Source: Psychroflexus tropicus DSM 15496
Lineage (GTDB): Bacteria; Bacteroidota; Bacteroidia; Flavobacteriales; Flavobacteriaceae
Direction of reading: 5' to 3'
NCBI RefSeq assembly: GCF_000378765.1
Contig: NZ_KB905343.1
Coordinates: 665,218-729,217, forward strand
Length of the DNA: 64,000 nucleotides
Both the position numbers and the translations under genes were made by a program. Positions 33,946 through 43,375 of the stretch are shown in pieces (position 1 is the first letter of the stretch; each line of letters starts with the position of its first letter). Under the pieces are notes generated by a model. The model did no database searches and was not told where the DNA came from. It saw nothing but the letters and a program-made list of their open reading frames with translations.

Positions 33946-34328
33946 GATTTCATACAAGAAAATGGATTAAACCAGAAGACTTAAATCCAAACGGAACTTT
34001 ATTTGGAGGTAAACTTTTAGCCTGGATAGACGAGGAGGCTGCATTGTATTCAATTATCCAGTTGGAAAATCAAAAAACGGTCACGAAATACATGAGTGAA
34101 ATTGATTTTAAAAGCTCTGCCTCCCAGGGTGATATTGTCGAGATTGGTATTGAAGTTATAAAATTTGGAACAGCATCTCTCACCCTAAAGTGCGAGGTGA
34201 GAAACAAAATGACCAGACAAAGTATCATTGTAGTCGATAAAATCGTCATGGTGAGTTTAGATGAAAATGGAAATCCAAAACCTCACGGTAAAACCAAAGT
34301 AGAATTTGTAAAAGACCGACTTGAGTAA
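33942..34328 (+). CDS. Acyl-CoA thioesterase (hotdog fold, YciA-like)
   Basis: A 128-residue hotdog protein: LNPNGTLFGGKLLAWIDEEA holds the conserved catalytic region of acyl-CoA hydrolases, followed by VEIGIEVIKFGTASLTLKCE and the VVDKIVMVSLDENG strand. It hydrolyses acyl-CoA esters to free acids. It overlaps the Nudix gene by 4 bp, and its stop is three bases from the stop of the convergent DUF3817 gene. Confidence 0.88.
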   Translation: MRFHTRKWIKPEDLNPNGTLFGGKLLAWIDEEAALYSIIQLENQKTVTKYMSEIDFKSSASQGDIVEIGIEVIKFGTASLTLKCEVRNKMTRQSIIVVDKIVMVSLDENGNPKPHGKTKVEFVKDRLE

Positions 34329-34331
34329 AAT

Positions 34332-34625
34332 TTACTTAGGGAGGTATTTTCTTTCGACAACAAAAGGACCAAAAGGTAATACTGAACTTAAAAATACAAT
34401 AAACAGTGTTTTAACAGACCAATTCAGTTTTTCAAACATCCAATACCCTCCTAAGAGGTATAAAATAAAAAGCACCCCGTGAGCCATTCCTACTATTCTG
34501 ACATATTCTGGCATTTCCCAAATATACTTTAAGGGCATGGCAACGAAAAGAAGAAGTAAGAACGATACTGCTTCTAATATGCTTATCCAACGAAAAATTG
34601 TAACTGAAGTATCTGATTTTTGCAT
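34332..34625 (-). CDS. DUF3817 integral membrane protein
   Basis: A 97-residue protein with three hydrophobic segments: ISILEAVSFLLLLFVAMPLK, VGMAHGVLFILYLLGGYWMF, and LFIVFLSSVLPFGPFVV. The EAVSFLLLL / P-L-K-Y and AHGVLF pattern matches DUF3817. It is an inner-membrane protein of unknown function, sometimes near thioesterase or MFS genes. Confidence 0.85.
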   Translation of the reverse strand: MQKSDTSVTIFRWISILEAVSFLLLLFVAMPLKYIWEMPEYVRIVGMAHGVLFILYLLGGYWMFEKLNWSVKTLFIVFLSSVLPFGPFVVERKYLPK

Positions 34626-34712
34626 CTACTATTTTTTTTCAAAAATAAGATTTCATTGAATTTAGGCTTTAAATTTTTGTAATTTGCTGCATAATTTTAA
34701 CATGAAGTTGAT

Positions 34713-35732
34713 ATGAAAATATTAGTGACAGGAGGTCTTGGTTTTATTGGATCTCATACAGTCGTGGCCCTTCAGTCCAAAGGCTACGAAGTTGTCATAA
34801 TTGATAATCTTTCCAATTCTACTCTTAATGTCCTAAAAGGGATTACTAGTATTTCTAAGAAAACACCAATCTTTGAAAAACTTGATATGAGAGATAAAAC
34901 AGATTTAAAAAAGTTTTTTCTCAAACATAAGGATATTGACGGGGTTATACATTTTGCAGCCTCCAAAGCCGTTGGAGAAAGTGTTGTTAACCCTTTATTG
35001 TATTATGAAAATAATATAGCGACTCTAACCTATCTACTCCAGAATTTGACAGAACTAACACAACAAAATCTTATTTTCAGTTCATCCTGCACAGTTTATG
35101 GTGAAGCTGATAATTTACCTGTTCTAGAAGAAGCTCCAGTTAAAAAGGCTATATCTCCTTACGGAAACACAAAGCAAATTGGTGAAGAGATTATTAAAGA
35201 TTCCTGTAGCGCTCATAGTAATTTAAAAGCGATATCCTTAAGATATTTCAATCCTATAGGCGCTCATCCCACTGCAGCTATAGGAGAGTTACCTTCGGGT
35301 ACACCTCAAAACCTTGTCCCATTCATCACTCAGACAGCTATCGGGAAAAGGGAAAAACTATCTGTCTTCGGGAATGATTACCCTACCGCAGATGGAACAT
35401 GTGTTCGAGACTATATTCACGTAATGGATTTAGCTGAAGCTCACGTAGTTGCCTTAGAGCGGCTAATCTCTTCCAAGTCTGAAATGAATTATGAAGTGTT
35501 TAATGTAGGGACCGGAGTTGGTTCTTCTGTATTAGAAGTGGTCTCAGCCTTTGAAAAAACGTCGGGTGAGAAACTCAACTATCATATTGTAGATAGGCGA
35601 GAGGGAGACGTGATCGCTGCCTATGCCGATACCACAAAAGCCAATGAAATTCTTGGCTGGAAAGCTAAACGTACATTAAGTCAGGCATTGGAGGACGCCT
35701 GGAGATGGGAGCAACAAACCGTCTTACAATAA
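34713..35732 (+). CDS. galE: UDP-glucose 4-epimerase
   Basis: A 339-residue extended SDR that interconverts UDP-glucose and UDP-galactose. GGLGFIGSHTV is the NAD motif at 7-17; FSSSCTVYGEADNLP and SPYGNTKQIGE carry the catalytic Ser, Tyr and Lys; RYFNPIGAHPTAAIGE and VRDYIHVMDLAEAHV are GalE signatures. It lies apart from the polysaccharide cluster and 12 bases before nnr. Confidence 0.94.
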   Translation: MKILVTGGLGFIGSHTVVALQSKGYEVVIIDNLSNSTLNVLKGITSISKKTPIFEKLDMRDKTDLKKFFLKHKDIDGVIHFAASKAVGESVVNPLLYYENNIATLTYLLQNLTELTQQNLIFSSSCTVYGEADNLPVLEEAPVKKAISPYGNTKQIGEEIIKDSCSAHSNLKAISLRYFNPIGAHPTAAIGELPSGTPQNLVPFITQTAIGKREKLSVFGNDYPTADGTCVRDYIHVMDLAEAHVVALERLISSKSEMNYEVFNVGTGVGSSVLEVVSAFEKTSGEKLNYHIVDRREGDVIAAYADTTKANEILGWKAKRTLSQALEDAWRWEQQTVLQ

Positions 35733-35744
35733 TAATTATGACTC

Positions 35745-37253
35745 ATGAAAATTTTGAATGCGTCTCAACTTTCAGAACTAGATGACTATTCTTGTAAAGA
35801 ACAAGAGATTTCGTCTTGGGAACTCATGGAGAGAGCATCTCATCTAGCTTATAAAGCCATAATCGAAAGCATAAATCATGAAAATGAAACGTTTAGAATA
35901 TTGGCAGGTCCTGGAAATAATGGAGGAGATGGTCTAGCAATAGCATACTTTTTGCACAGAGACGGATATGATGTTAAAGTCGACCTCATCAATTATACCA
36001 AGACTCGATCTGATGACAATCGGAAAAACTTAGATCGATTATTAAGCAAGTCTAACTGTGAAATCAATCATGTTAACTCAGATTCTAAGCTTCCTGAATT
36101 CAAAGCTTCAGAAATTGTGATTGACTCTATTTTTGGTGTAGGACTTAACCGTCCCATGCCAGAGTTTGTTCAGGAACTAGTTAGAGTTGTAAATTCATCT
36201 GCCAACGAAGTTATTAGCATTGATGTACCGAGTGGCATGTATCTTAATAAAACTCCAAGTCAGGCTGAGGAAGTTATCCAAGCAGACCTGACCCTTAGCT
36301 TTCAAACACCAAAACTTTCATTTTATTTTCCTGATTATGAGGTGTATATAGGTAAAACTAAGCTTATTGATATCGGACTAAGCCAAAATAAATTGGAAGA
36401 GATTTCTACTGATTTTTATGCTTTGGATTTAACACTGGCGAAACGGTTTTATCAACCCAGAAAGCGTTTTTCTCATAAAGGAACTTATGGTCACGCCGTC
36501 ATCGTAGGAGGGAGTCAAAATATGATAGGTAGTGTTCTCTTAGCCTCAAAATCATGCCTACGCTCTGGTGTTGGGAAATTGAGTGTAATGATGCCAAGTA
36601 TTGGTCATATGAGTTTAAATCAATTTGTCCCAGAAGCTATGTGTATCCCCAACACTTTAGACCATGATATTTCTAGTGCAGAATTGAATTTCGATCCTAA
36701 CGCTGTTGGAATAGGCATAGGACTTAGTTGCTCAAATCATGCTTATCAGGCTCTAAAGTCCTGGCTAAAACAAATTGATAGTCCTGTAGTCATCGATGCT
36801 GATGCCTTGAATTTAATCGCAAAGCATAAGGAACTCGAAAAACTCGTACCCAAACAATCCATACTCACACCACATCCAGGAGAGCTCAAACGATTGCTTG
36901 GAGAATGGTCCGACGATTTTGATAAACTTGAAAAGATAAAAGCCTTATCAAAAAGGCTTGATGTCATTGTATTAGCAAAAGATGCTTACAGCTTGTGTGT
37001 TTATCGCAATTCAGTCTATGTTAATTGTAGTGGAAACTCAGGCATGGCCACCGCAGGAAGTGGAGATGTTCTAACCGGTCTCCTTACGGGCCTTGTTGCT
37101 CAAGGCTATATGCCTTATTCGGCTGCTATTTTTGGAATGTTTTTACATGGACTTGCTGGAGATATTGCTTCAAAGAAGATGTCTGAAGAAAGCCTCATTG
37201 CTACAGATCTTATAGATGCCATAGGAGATTCTTTTTTAAAACTTCAAGACTAA
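35745..37253 (+). CDS. nnr: Bifunctional NAD(P)H-hydrate epimerase and ADP-dependent dehydratase
   Basis: A 502-residue fusion that repairs hydrated NAD(P)H. The N-terminal YjeF epimerase domain (about 1-215) has AGPGNNGGDGLAIAYFL and IDSIFGVGLNR, and VISIDVPSGM. The C-terminal kinase-like dehydratase domain (about 225-495) has KGTYGHAVIVGGS, DADALNLI, LTPHPGEL, and the GNSGMATAGSGDVLTGLLTG nucleotide and catalytic segment. It is 12 bases after galE and 37 before hutH; hutH has its own promoter. Confidence 0.96.
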   Translation: MKILNASQLSELDDYSCKEQEISSWELMERASHLAYKAIIESINHENETFRILAGPGNNGGDGLAIAYFLHRDGYDVKVDLINYTKTRSDDNRKNLDRLLSKSNCEINHVNSDSKLPEFKASEIVIDSIFGVGLNRPMPEFVQELVRVVNSSANEVISIDVPSGMYLNKTPSQAEEVIQADLTLSFQTPKLSFYFPDYEVYIGKTKLIDIGLSQNKLEEISTDFYALDLTLAKRFYQPRKRFSHKGTYGHAVIVGGSQNMIGSVLLASKSCLRSGVGKLSVMMPSIGHMSLNQFVPEAMCIPNTLDHDISSAELNFDPNAVGIGIGLSCSNHAYQALKSWLKQIDSPVVIDADALNLIAKHKELEKLVPKQSILTPHPGELKRLLGEWSDDFDKLEKIKALSKRLDVIVLAKDAYSLCVYRNSVYVNCSGNSGMATAGSGDVLTGLLTGLVAQGYMPYSAAIFGMFLHGLAGDIASKKMSEESLIATDLIDAIGDSFLKLQD

Positions 37254-37268
37254 ATAATTCTTAAATTA

Positions 37269-37276
37269 TATCTTTG
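37269..37276 (+). promoter_or_regulatory. hutH promoter -7 element
   Basis: TATCTTTG, 14 bases before the ATG at 37291, matches TAnnTTTG. Confidence 0.55.
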
Positions 37277-37290
37277 ATAAAAAGATATTG

Positions 37291-38781
37291 ATGTCAACTA
37301 TTCATTATATAGATTCTTCAGTACTTAGTTTTGAAACACTAAACGACTTATATAATAAAAGATATAAGCTTGCTTTAAGTGAGGAATCTTCTGTTAAAAT
37401 AAAAAAGGCTAGAGCTTATCTCGATGCTAAGCAAAATGATAGTAAATCGCCAATATATGGTGTTAATACAGGATTTGGGTCTTTATGTAATATTAAGATT
37501 GATAAAGACAAGCTAGCCTTACTTCAAGAAAACTTGGTGATGTCTCATGCCTGTGGAACTGGAGATAGGGTAGAAGATGATATTGTAAAGTTGATGCTCC
37601 TGCTTAAAATTCAATCCTTAAGCTATGGATATTCTGGAGTTTCTAAAGAACTTGTTGAGCGCTTAATAGAACTCTACAATAATGAGATTTTCCCCGTCAT
37701 ATACGAGCAAGGTTCATTAGGTGCTTCTGGAGACCTTGCCCCTCTTGCTCATCTGGCATTGCCTCTTATTGGTAAAGGTAAAGTGGTAATTAATGGAAGA
37801 ATTGAATCCTCTGAAATTTTAGAAACTAAGTTTGGATTGGCTCCGCTCAAGCTCAAATCTAAAGAGGGCTTAGCTTTGCTAAATGGGACACAGTTCATGA
37901 GTGCCTATTTACTTAAAAATGTACTAGATGCAAAACGATTGATGAAATGGGCAGACACGATCGCTGCCACTTCTATTGATGCATTCGACTGTAATACTTC
38001 GCCGTATGATCCTTTGGTTCATCAAGTAAGACCTCACAAAGGACAAATCGAAACTGCGAAAATTATCAAAAAGCTTTTATTCGGAAGTGAAATTTCAGCG
38101 CATACAAAGCAAAATGTTCAGGATCCATACTCCTTTAGATGTGTTCCTCAGGTCCATGGCGCCAGCAAAGATGCATTAAGGTATGTTGAGCAAACTTTAC
38201 TTACAGAAATCAATAGTGTTACAGATAATCCTAATGTATTTGTAGAGGAGGATAAAATCATTTCTGGTGGTAATTTTCATGGGCAATCTCTTGCCATTGC
38301 TTCTGATGTTATGGCCATCGCAATGAGTGAAATTGGTAATATCTCAGAACGAAGAATTTATCAACTGGTTTCTGGCTTAAGAGGTTTACCTACTTTTCTA
38401 GTGAGTTCTCCTGGTCTCAATAGTGGTTTTATGATACCGCAATACACTGCAGCAAGTATTGTAAGTCAAAATAAACAGCTTTGTACACCCGCTAGTGTAG
38501 ACTCTATTGTTTCCTCTAATGGTCAAGAAGATCATGTGAGCATGGGAGCAAATGCAGCGACTAAACTAAGTAAGGTGGTTTGTAATATTGAAAAAATTTT
38601 GGCGATAGAACTTTTAAATGCCTCACAAGCCCTCTATTTTAGATCACAGATGAAAAGCTCAAACTCCATAGAGCTTTTACTTAAAGATTACAGAAGTTTA
38701 GTTCCCATTGTGAAAGAGGATAAAATAATGGCTGACGAAATTGATAAATCGATATTCTTCTTAAGAAATCACAAAATCTGA
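37291..38781 (+). CDS. hutH: Histidine ammonia-lyase
   Basis: A 496-residue aromatic amino acid lyase. GSLGASGDLAPLAHLAL contains the Ala-Ser-Gly that cyclises to the MIO cofactor. NLVMSHACGTGD carries the Ser-His pair typical of histidine-specific enzymes, and the QEDHVSMGANAAT motif has the Glu expected in HAL rather than PAL or TAL. It removes ammonia from histidine to give urocanate. A TTG three bases earlier could serve as start, but the ATG fits better. The other hut genes are not adjacent. Confidence 0.92.
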   Translation: MSTIHYIDSSVLSFETLNDLYNKRYKLALSEESSVKIKKARAYLDAKQNDSKSPIYGVNTGFGSLCNIKIDKDKLALLQENLVMSHACGTGDRVEDDIVKLMLLLKIQSLSYGYSGVSKELVERLIELYNNEIFPVIYEQGSLGASGDLAPLAHLALPLIGKGKVVINGRIESSEILETKFGLAPLKLKSKEGLALLNGTQFMSAYLLKNVLDAKRLMKWADTIAATSIDAFDCNTSPYDPLVHQVRPHKGQIETAKIIKKLLFGSEISAHTKQNVQDPYSFRCVPQVHGASKDALRYVEQTLLTEINSVTDNPNVFVEEDKIISGGNFHGQSLAIASDVMAIAMSEIGNISERRIYQLVSGLRGLPTFLVSSPGLNSGFMIPQYTAASIVSQNKQLCTPASVDSIVSSNGQEDHVSMGANAATKLSKVVCNIEKILAIELLNASQALYFRSQMKSSNSIELLLKDYRSLVPIVKEDKIMADEIDKSIFFLRNHKI

Positions 38782-38802
38782 TTGAGACTACTCAAATACC
38801 TT

Positions 38803-38810
38803 TAGTTTTG
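38803..38810 (+). promoter_or_regulatory. Promoter of the 138-residue lipoprotein
   Basis: TAGTTTTG matches TAnnTTTG, with a TTG 18 bases upstream (38782-38784) as a -33 element, and 23 bases to the ATG. Confidence 0.65.
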
Positions 38811-38833
38811 CTTCACACTTAAAAAATTAATTA

Positions 38834-39250
38834 ATGAATTTTAAATTTTCCTTATCGATTTTTATCGTCTTATCATTAGTACTGAGTTCGTGTGCAACTA
38901 AGATTGATTTTCCAGTATCTAAAGTTGCTCCAGGAGCAGATATCTCTGCCAAAGTGAAGCAAAATGAGAATGATAACTATCAAATTGATCTAAAAGCAGA
39001 GCACCTCACATCTCCAGATCGACTGGATCCACCAAGAGCGATGTACGTTGTTTGGATAGAAACCGCCAGAGGAACTAAAAATCTTGGGAAAATAAATATG
39101 TCTTCTGGGCTGTTTTCCAGTACAAGAAAAGGAACATTGAATACAACTACTGCTTTTAAACCCAAGCGAATCATCATCACCGCCGAGAATTCATCAACTA
39201 ATAATGAGCCAAGTACCTTTGTGGTTGTTTCTTCAGATAACTTCAATTAA
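38834..39250 (+). CDS. Hypothetical lipoprotein
   Basis: A 138-residue protein with a lipoprotein signal ending VLSSC (Cys20). The mature part has a short beta-rich domain with LKAEHLTSPDRLDPPRAMYV and WIETARGTKNLGKINM, and a Thr/Ser-rich C-terminus. I recognise this as a recurrent Bacteroidetes lipoprotein type but no function. Own promoter and terminator. Confidence 0.7.
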   Translation: MNFKFSLSIFIVLSLVLSSCATKIDFPVSKVAPGADISAKVKQNENDNYQIDLKAEHLTSPDRLDPPRAMYVVWIETARGTKNLGKINMSSGLFSSTRKGTLNTTTAFKPKRIIITAENSSTNNEPSTFVVVSSDNFN

Positions 39251-39271
39251 TAGCTCAATTTCTCAGAAACT

Positions 39272-39301
39272 AAAAAAGCCACATAAACTGTGGCTTTTTT
39301 T
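39272..39301. terminator. Two-way terminator
   Basis: AAAAAA-GCCACA, loop TAAAC, TGTGGC-TTTTTTT. Perfect stem between two convergent lipoprotein genes. Confidence 0.9.
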
Positions 39302-39325
39302 AAAATTATTCTAAAAATGTTTCTC

Positions 39326-40135
39326 CTATTTTTCTAACATAATTGTTCTAGTGACAGAATTAAATGGACCTGGAATTGGTTCTAAATTTTCATCAACCAA
39401 TACCAATTGAATTTTATTTTCTCCCAATGGCATATTTTCTATGACGTGAGGTTTCCACTCGTTTATTAAGTATTCATCTCCACTGTTGATGATAACTTTT
39501 ACTTTATTACCATTTTCACCAAGCTCAGTATTCATTAAGAAAAAATCTAATAATACTTTCTCAGTATCTTTTCCAGAATAAGTTCCTTTTGGTCTACTAT
39601 AAAATAAATGCTCAGCGGTTAAATCAACATCCATTTGTTGGTCTTCTGATGGATTACCTGCTCTAATCTTTCTTACAACAAAAGAAGTTGGATTTTTAAC
39701 AGCTTCGTGATATGATCTGGATAGAAAGGCCAATAACACATGATCACCTTCTTCTAAATTTTTGCTGAATTTACTCTCGTAATGAGCAGAGTATGGACCA
39801 TTATCTAAAATAAAATGGATATGTTGTCCTTTTCCTGAATTAGCAAGGCCGTTTTCACCTGCATTGGCTGTTTGGACGCCAAGCTCGTAATTTTCAACTG
39901 TAAAATCAAATTCTACATCACCAGCTTCCACCTCCATAGACTGAGCTCCAGGATGAGTTAATTTGGCATCTGCATAAGCAGGAGAGCCTTCAAGTGGTGT
40001 AATTGTTACAATGGTATCTGTAACTCCTACAGCTTCTGTTTCGGTTTTTTCGTCATTATCTTTTTTGCTTCCAGTATTACATCCTGCAAACAAGAGCAAT
40101 CCTAGAATTAAAGTTAAAGCACTTATTTTTTTCAT
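39326..40135 (-). CDS. Hypothetical lipoprotein, two-domain
   Basis: A 269-residue protein with a lipoprotein signal ending LFAGC (Cys19) and an acidic linker. A domain at about 45-150 has VENYELGVQT and GKGQHIHFILDNGPYSAHYE, reminiscent of metal-binding or cupredoxin-like DUF4399 domains with paired His. The C-terminal part repeats a similar beta pattern (LLDFFLMNTELGENGNKVKV, MPLGENKIQLVLVDENLEP). Similar proteins are often annotated phosphopeptide-binding; I see no proof of that. Function unknown. Confidence 0.65.
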   Translation of the reverse strand: MKKISALTLILGLLLFAGCNTGSKKDNDEKTETEAVGVTDTIVTITPLEGSPAYADAKLTHPGAQSMEVEAGDVEFDFTVENYELGVQTANAGENGLANSGKGQHIHFILDNGPYSAHYESKFSKNLEEGDHVLLAFLSRSYHEAVKNPTSFVVRKIRAGNPSEDQQMDVDLTAEHLFYSRPKGTYSGKDTEKVLLDFFLMNTELGENGNKVKVIINSGDEYLINEWKPHVIENMPLGENKIQLVLVDENLEPIPGPFNSVTRTIMLEK

Positions 40136-40215
40136 GGTTTTCTATTTAAGGTTTATGGTAAAATTAAAGTAATCACAGGCCTATCTAAAATTTCAGCCTC
40201 AACTTAACACTATTT

Positions 40216-41436
40216 TTAGTTTATCAGTTCAGAACTGATCTCTATTTCGGAATGTAAGGTTCTGTTTACCGGACATCTTTCGCCTATTTCAACCAAACGT
40301 TTCTTTTGATCTTCGTCTAAATCTCCCAAAATTTCTATTTTTTTTGAGATAAAGTCTTTTTTGATAGCTTTCCCGTCTTCATCTTCAATTTTTTTCTTCT
40401 CATAATCTACATGTACCTTTACTTCTTTCAGAGCCCATTTTTTTTGTCTAGCATAGACATGAAGGGTCATAGCTGTGCATTCAGCCAGACCAGCAGTTAG
40501 AAAATCATAAGGAGCAGGGCCAAAATTATGACCTCCGTAGCTTTCTGGCTCATCACCAATCATTTCGAAATCGCCAACCTTCATCTGTGTCGTAAACTTA
40601 TCCTCATTATTTAAGACTGCAGCAGACTGACTTTCAGATTCCATCGCTGTATTTTTATCCTTGGTGAGCTCTAAAGAATTACTAGACCAATGACCAATAA
40701 GACTCCCAATATAAGACGCATCTACGTTAGTATTCAATAAGTGATCTGCTTTATCTAGACTGATAAAGCTCTTAGGATGATGAGACCATTTGTATAGATC
40801 TTCTGCATTATCTATGCTTACGATCCTGTCCTGTGGAGAGTGCATGATAAGATAGGGGATCTTTAAATCTCCAAGAAATGAAGCGGTGTCTTTTGATTTG
40901 ATATCATCCAGAAATTGTTTTTTGATTGTAAAATCTTTACCGCCAAGACTAATTTCTACCGAATTTGAATCATCACCTGCCGATCCTTCTTTAGTGCTTC
41001 TCACAATGAGTTCTTCTACATGAGAAGGTTGTGAGGGACTGGCTATACTAACAATAGCCTTCAAACTATCAATCTTTTGAGATGCAAAAAGTGCTGCTGT
41101 GCCTCCAAGAGAATGACCTATGATAAGTTTTGGTGCCTCATAATTTTGTTTCAAAAAGTTTGAGGCTTCAATTAAATCTTCAATATCATGAGAAAAGTTA
41201 GTCTCTTCAAAATCTCCATCACTTTGACCTAAACCGGTAAAATCAAATCTTAAAACAGCTATGCCCAACTTTGTTAGAGCTGTAGAAATTTCTCTAATCA
41301 CCTTTAAGTTTTTACCACAAGTAAAACAGTGGGCGAAAATAGCGTAAGCTTTAGCGTGTTGTTCATCTGGAAATTGAAGTCTTCCTATCAAGTCTTCTCC
41401 ATTTTTATTTTGAAATGTTACTTTCTCTAATCCCAT
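40216..41436 (-). CDS. Alpha/beta hydrolase fused to OsmC
   Basis: A 406-residue two-domain protein. The N-terminal alpha/beta hydrolase (about 1-245) has Ser in GHSLGGTAAL near 107-116, FAHCFTCGKN and DRIVSI; the catalytic His is probably in KADHLLN. The C-terminal OsmC domain (about 265-405) has peroxidatic-type Cys residues in LAECTAMTLHVYARQKKW and ERCPVNRTLHSEIEI. OsmC proteins reduce organic peroxides, and the fusion suggests the hydrolase frees or prepares its substrates. The fusion is a known family. It follows the DUF721 gene directly. Confidence 0.9.
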   Translation of the reverse strand: MGLEKVTFQNKNGEDLIGRLQFPDEQHAKAYAIFAHCFTCGKNLKVIREISTALTKLGIAVLRFDFTGLGQSDGDFEETNFSHDIEDLIEASNFLKQNYEAPKLIIGHSLGGTAALFASQKIDSLKAIVSIASPSQPSHVEELIVRSTKEGSAGDDSNSVEISLGGKDFTIKKQFLDDIKSKDTASFLGDLKIPYLIMHSPQDRIVSIDNAEDLYKWSHHPKSFISLDKADHLLNTNVDASYIGSLIGHWSSNSLELTKDKNTAMESESQSAAVLNNEDKFTTQMKVGDFEMIGDEPESYGGHNFGPAPYDFLTAGLAECTAMTLHVYARQKKWALKEVKVHVDYEKKKIEDEDGKAIKKDFISKKIEILGDLDEDQKKRLVEIGERCPVNRTLHSEIEISSELIN

Positions 41437-41736
41437 TTATCTTAAAATTAATTTTGAAATCAATTGTTTTCCAATGCTTTCATTAAGCCTTTTAATTATC
41501 TTTTCCTTGTTATAGCTCAATTCCTCTCTAAGCGTTGAAGAGGACAAGTGAACTGTCAATGTATTGTTCTTAAACCTAATGGATTCCGTGTAGTTTTTGA
41601 TAGCTGGCCCTAATTGAGTCATCCAGGCATTTTCAACATCTACTTTATTCAAACCTGGACTTAGTCTGTGTTTTTGCTTAAACATATCCATCAAATCTTT
41701 CATCGACTGTTCTTCATTCGCCCTTTTATTTTTCAT
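41437..41736 (-). CDS. DUF721 / DciA-like protein
   Basis: A 99-residue protein with the DUF721 core: SMKDLMDMFKQKHRLSPGLN, VENAWMTQLGPAIKNYTESI, then LTVHLSSSTLREELSYNKE and an Ile/Leu-rich end. DUF721 proteins include DciA, the ancestral bacterial loader or operator of the DnaB replicative helicase. Only the KH-like core is present. It is in the recF operon, overlapping the upstream lipoprotein gene by 11 bp, which fits a replication role. Confidence 0.85.
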   Translation of the reverse strand: MKNKRANEEQSMKDLMDMFKQKHRLSPGLNKVDVENAWMTQLGPAIKNYTESIRFKNNTLTVHLSSSTLREELSYNKEKIIKRLNESIGKQLISKLILR

Positions 41737-42148
41737 CTAAATCAATATTTTTAGGTGTATGTCTCTTATAAGTATAAATAAAATTCTGCTTATTTCTAAC
41801 TGTAAATTGATCATCTTCTATACTTAGCAAAGTTTCAGTCCAGGTGTCAAAATCATTTTCATAAATAAATACCAAGCTGTCTTTTTGGTCCTCAATTCTA
41901 AAATATTCTCGGTTCTTAGAGGATTGATAATTACCTAGTAAACTGGGTTGCATTTTTTTTCTAAAGCCTTTGTTTTCTTTAATTCTGAAGTAATCTACCA
42001 TTTGATTCATTTGATAAGACTTATCTCCGTAAGGAGTTTCTGCTTTTTCGATTTCCCAAAAACCATTAAGCTTCTCAACATCTTCAAGGTCGGGTTTTGA
42101 AGTACAAGAAAGCAGAATGAGAGAGAGGATTACAAGACTATATTTCAT
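41726..42148 (-). CDS. Small lipocalin-like lipoprotein
   Basis: A 140-residue protein with a lipoprotein signal ending LLSC (Cys15). The mature part has the lipocalin-like start [16 protein letters not shown] and a strand pattern ending [15 protein letters not shown]. It overlaps recF by 11 bp and DUF721 by 11 bp. Why an exported protein is between two DNA-replication genes is unclear. Confidence 0.75.
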   Translation of the reverse strand: MKYSLVILSLILLSCTSKPDLEDVEKLNGFWEIEKAETPYGDKSYQMNQMVDYFRIKENKGFRKKMQPSLLGNYQSSKNREYFRIEDQKDSLVFIYENDFDTWTETLLSIEDDQFTVRNKQNFIYTYKRHTPKNIDLDEK

Positions 42149-43232
42149 TTTCTAAGTTTATCATTTTATAATGATTTGCATTTTTTTTCACCACTTCTTC
42201 TGTTCTATCCGGATGTGTGTCGCTTATACACATCTGGCCGAGTTCAGCATGAGTGACCATGCTAACAATTTGAGAAACGCGGTCTTCATCAAGTTTGTCG
42301 AAGATGTCGTCTAAAAGTAAAATAGGCTTCACTCCATAATGTGATTTTAGGAAATCATACTGAGCAAACTTTAAAGCTATTAAATAAGACTTTTGTTGCC
42401 CCTGAGAACCAAATTTCTTTACAGAATGCGATTGTATTTTGAAAATCAGGTCATCTTTATGTGTGCCAAAATTTGAAAACTGACGCTGTAGATCTGTCTT
42501 AAGTCCAGATTTAAGAATCGTTTTATAAGATTCTTCTTCATTAAACTGGCTTCTGTAGGTAAGACTGATTTTTTCTCTAGAATTACTGATCTCCTCATAA
42601 CGCTTCTGCAGAATAGGTTTAAATTCTTCAATAAACTTTTCTCGTTTTTGAAAAATGATCTGGCCTAACTCAATCATTTGGTCATCATAAACTTCCAAAC
42701 TGGTTTCATCAAATGTTCGATTTGCTGCAAAGTACTTCAGTAAAGCATTTCTCTGAGATAGCACTTTATTATACTTCAATAAGGCATCAAGATAAAGCTT
42801 ATCGCCCTGAGAAATAACCCCATCCATAAACTTCCTTCGCGTTTCACTACCTTCCAAAATCAAATCCCGATCTGTAGGGGAGATGATGACCAGGGGAATG
42901 GTACCAATATGTTCACTTATTTTTTCATAATCCTTTCCATTGCGTTTCATCAACTTTCGCTGCCCTTTTTTAAAGGAGGTGATTACTTTTTCTGATTTAG
43001 AGCCATTTTCGAAATCTCCTTCAATCATAAAAAAATCCTCACCGTGTTTAACATTTTGGCTTGTAATAGGATTAAAATAACTTTTACCAAAGGCTAAATG
43101 ATAAATCGCATCCAGAATATTAGTCTTACCAATCCCATTTTTACCTACAAAACAATTGATTTTGGAATCGAATTCTATGGAAATTTGATCAAAATTTTTA
43201 TAATTGATAAGAGATAACTTTTTTAAAATCAT
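42138..43232 (-). CDS. recF: DNA replication and repair protein RecF
   Basis: A 364-residue SMC-like ATPase that acts with RecO and RecR to load RecA at gaps. Walker [16 protein letters not shown] is at about 30-44, the signature region [18 protein letters not shown] near 271-288, and Walker [12 protein letters not shown] near 308. Unusually, dnaA/dnaN are not beside it; it heads an operon with a lipoprotein, DUF721 and the hydrolase-OsmC fusion. Confidence 0.95.
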   Translation of the reverse strand: MILKKLSLINYKNFDQISIEFDSKINCFVGKNGIGKTNILDAIYHLAFGKSYFNPITSQNVKHGEDFFMIEGDFENGSKSEKVITSFKKGQRKLMKRNGKDYEKISEHIGTIPLVIISPTDRDLILEGSETRRKFMDGVISQGDKLYLDALLKYNKVLSQRNALLKYFAANRTFDETSLEVYDDQMIELGQIIFQKREKFIEEFKPILQKRYEEISNSREKISLTYRSQFNEEESYKTILKSGLKTDLQRQFSNFGTHKDDLIFKIQSHSVKKFGSQGQQKSYLIALKFAQYDFLKSHYGVKPILLLDDIFDKLDEDRVSQIVSMVTHAELGQMCISDTHPDRTEEVVKKNANHYKMINLENEI

Positions 43233-43346
43233 GGATTTAATTCAAATGAAATATACTGTTTCTATAAGCTTTATAACGGTTTAATGCTTAATACTTGAAA
43301 TGTAAAAATATCAAATAAATAGTGTATTCTATATGGAATAAAATTA

Positions 43347-43354
43347 TATTTTTG
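43347..43354 (+). promoter_or_regulatory. TPR gene promoter -7 element
   Basis: TATTTTTG followed by CCCCC, 21 bases before the ATG at 43376, matches TAnnTTTG. Confidence 0.65.
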
Positions 43355-43375
43355 CCCCCTGAACAAAATACTATT

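Noticed and set aside
37288-37290. TTG start for hutH
   Set aside because: The ATG directly after it is the better start.
43322-43375. GTG start giving an 18-residue longer TPR protein
   Set aside because: The added codons run through the TATTTTTG promoter element, and the ATG at 43376 gives a typical N-terminus.
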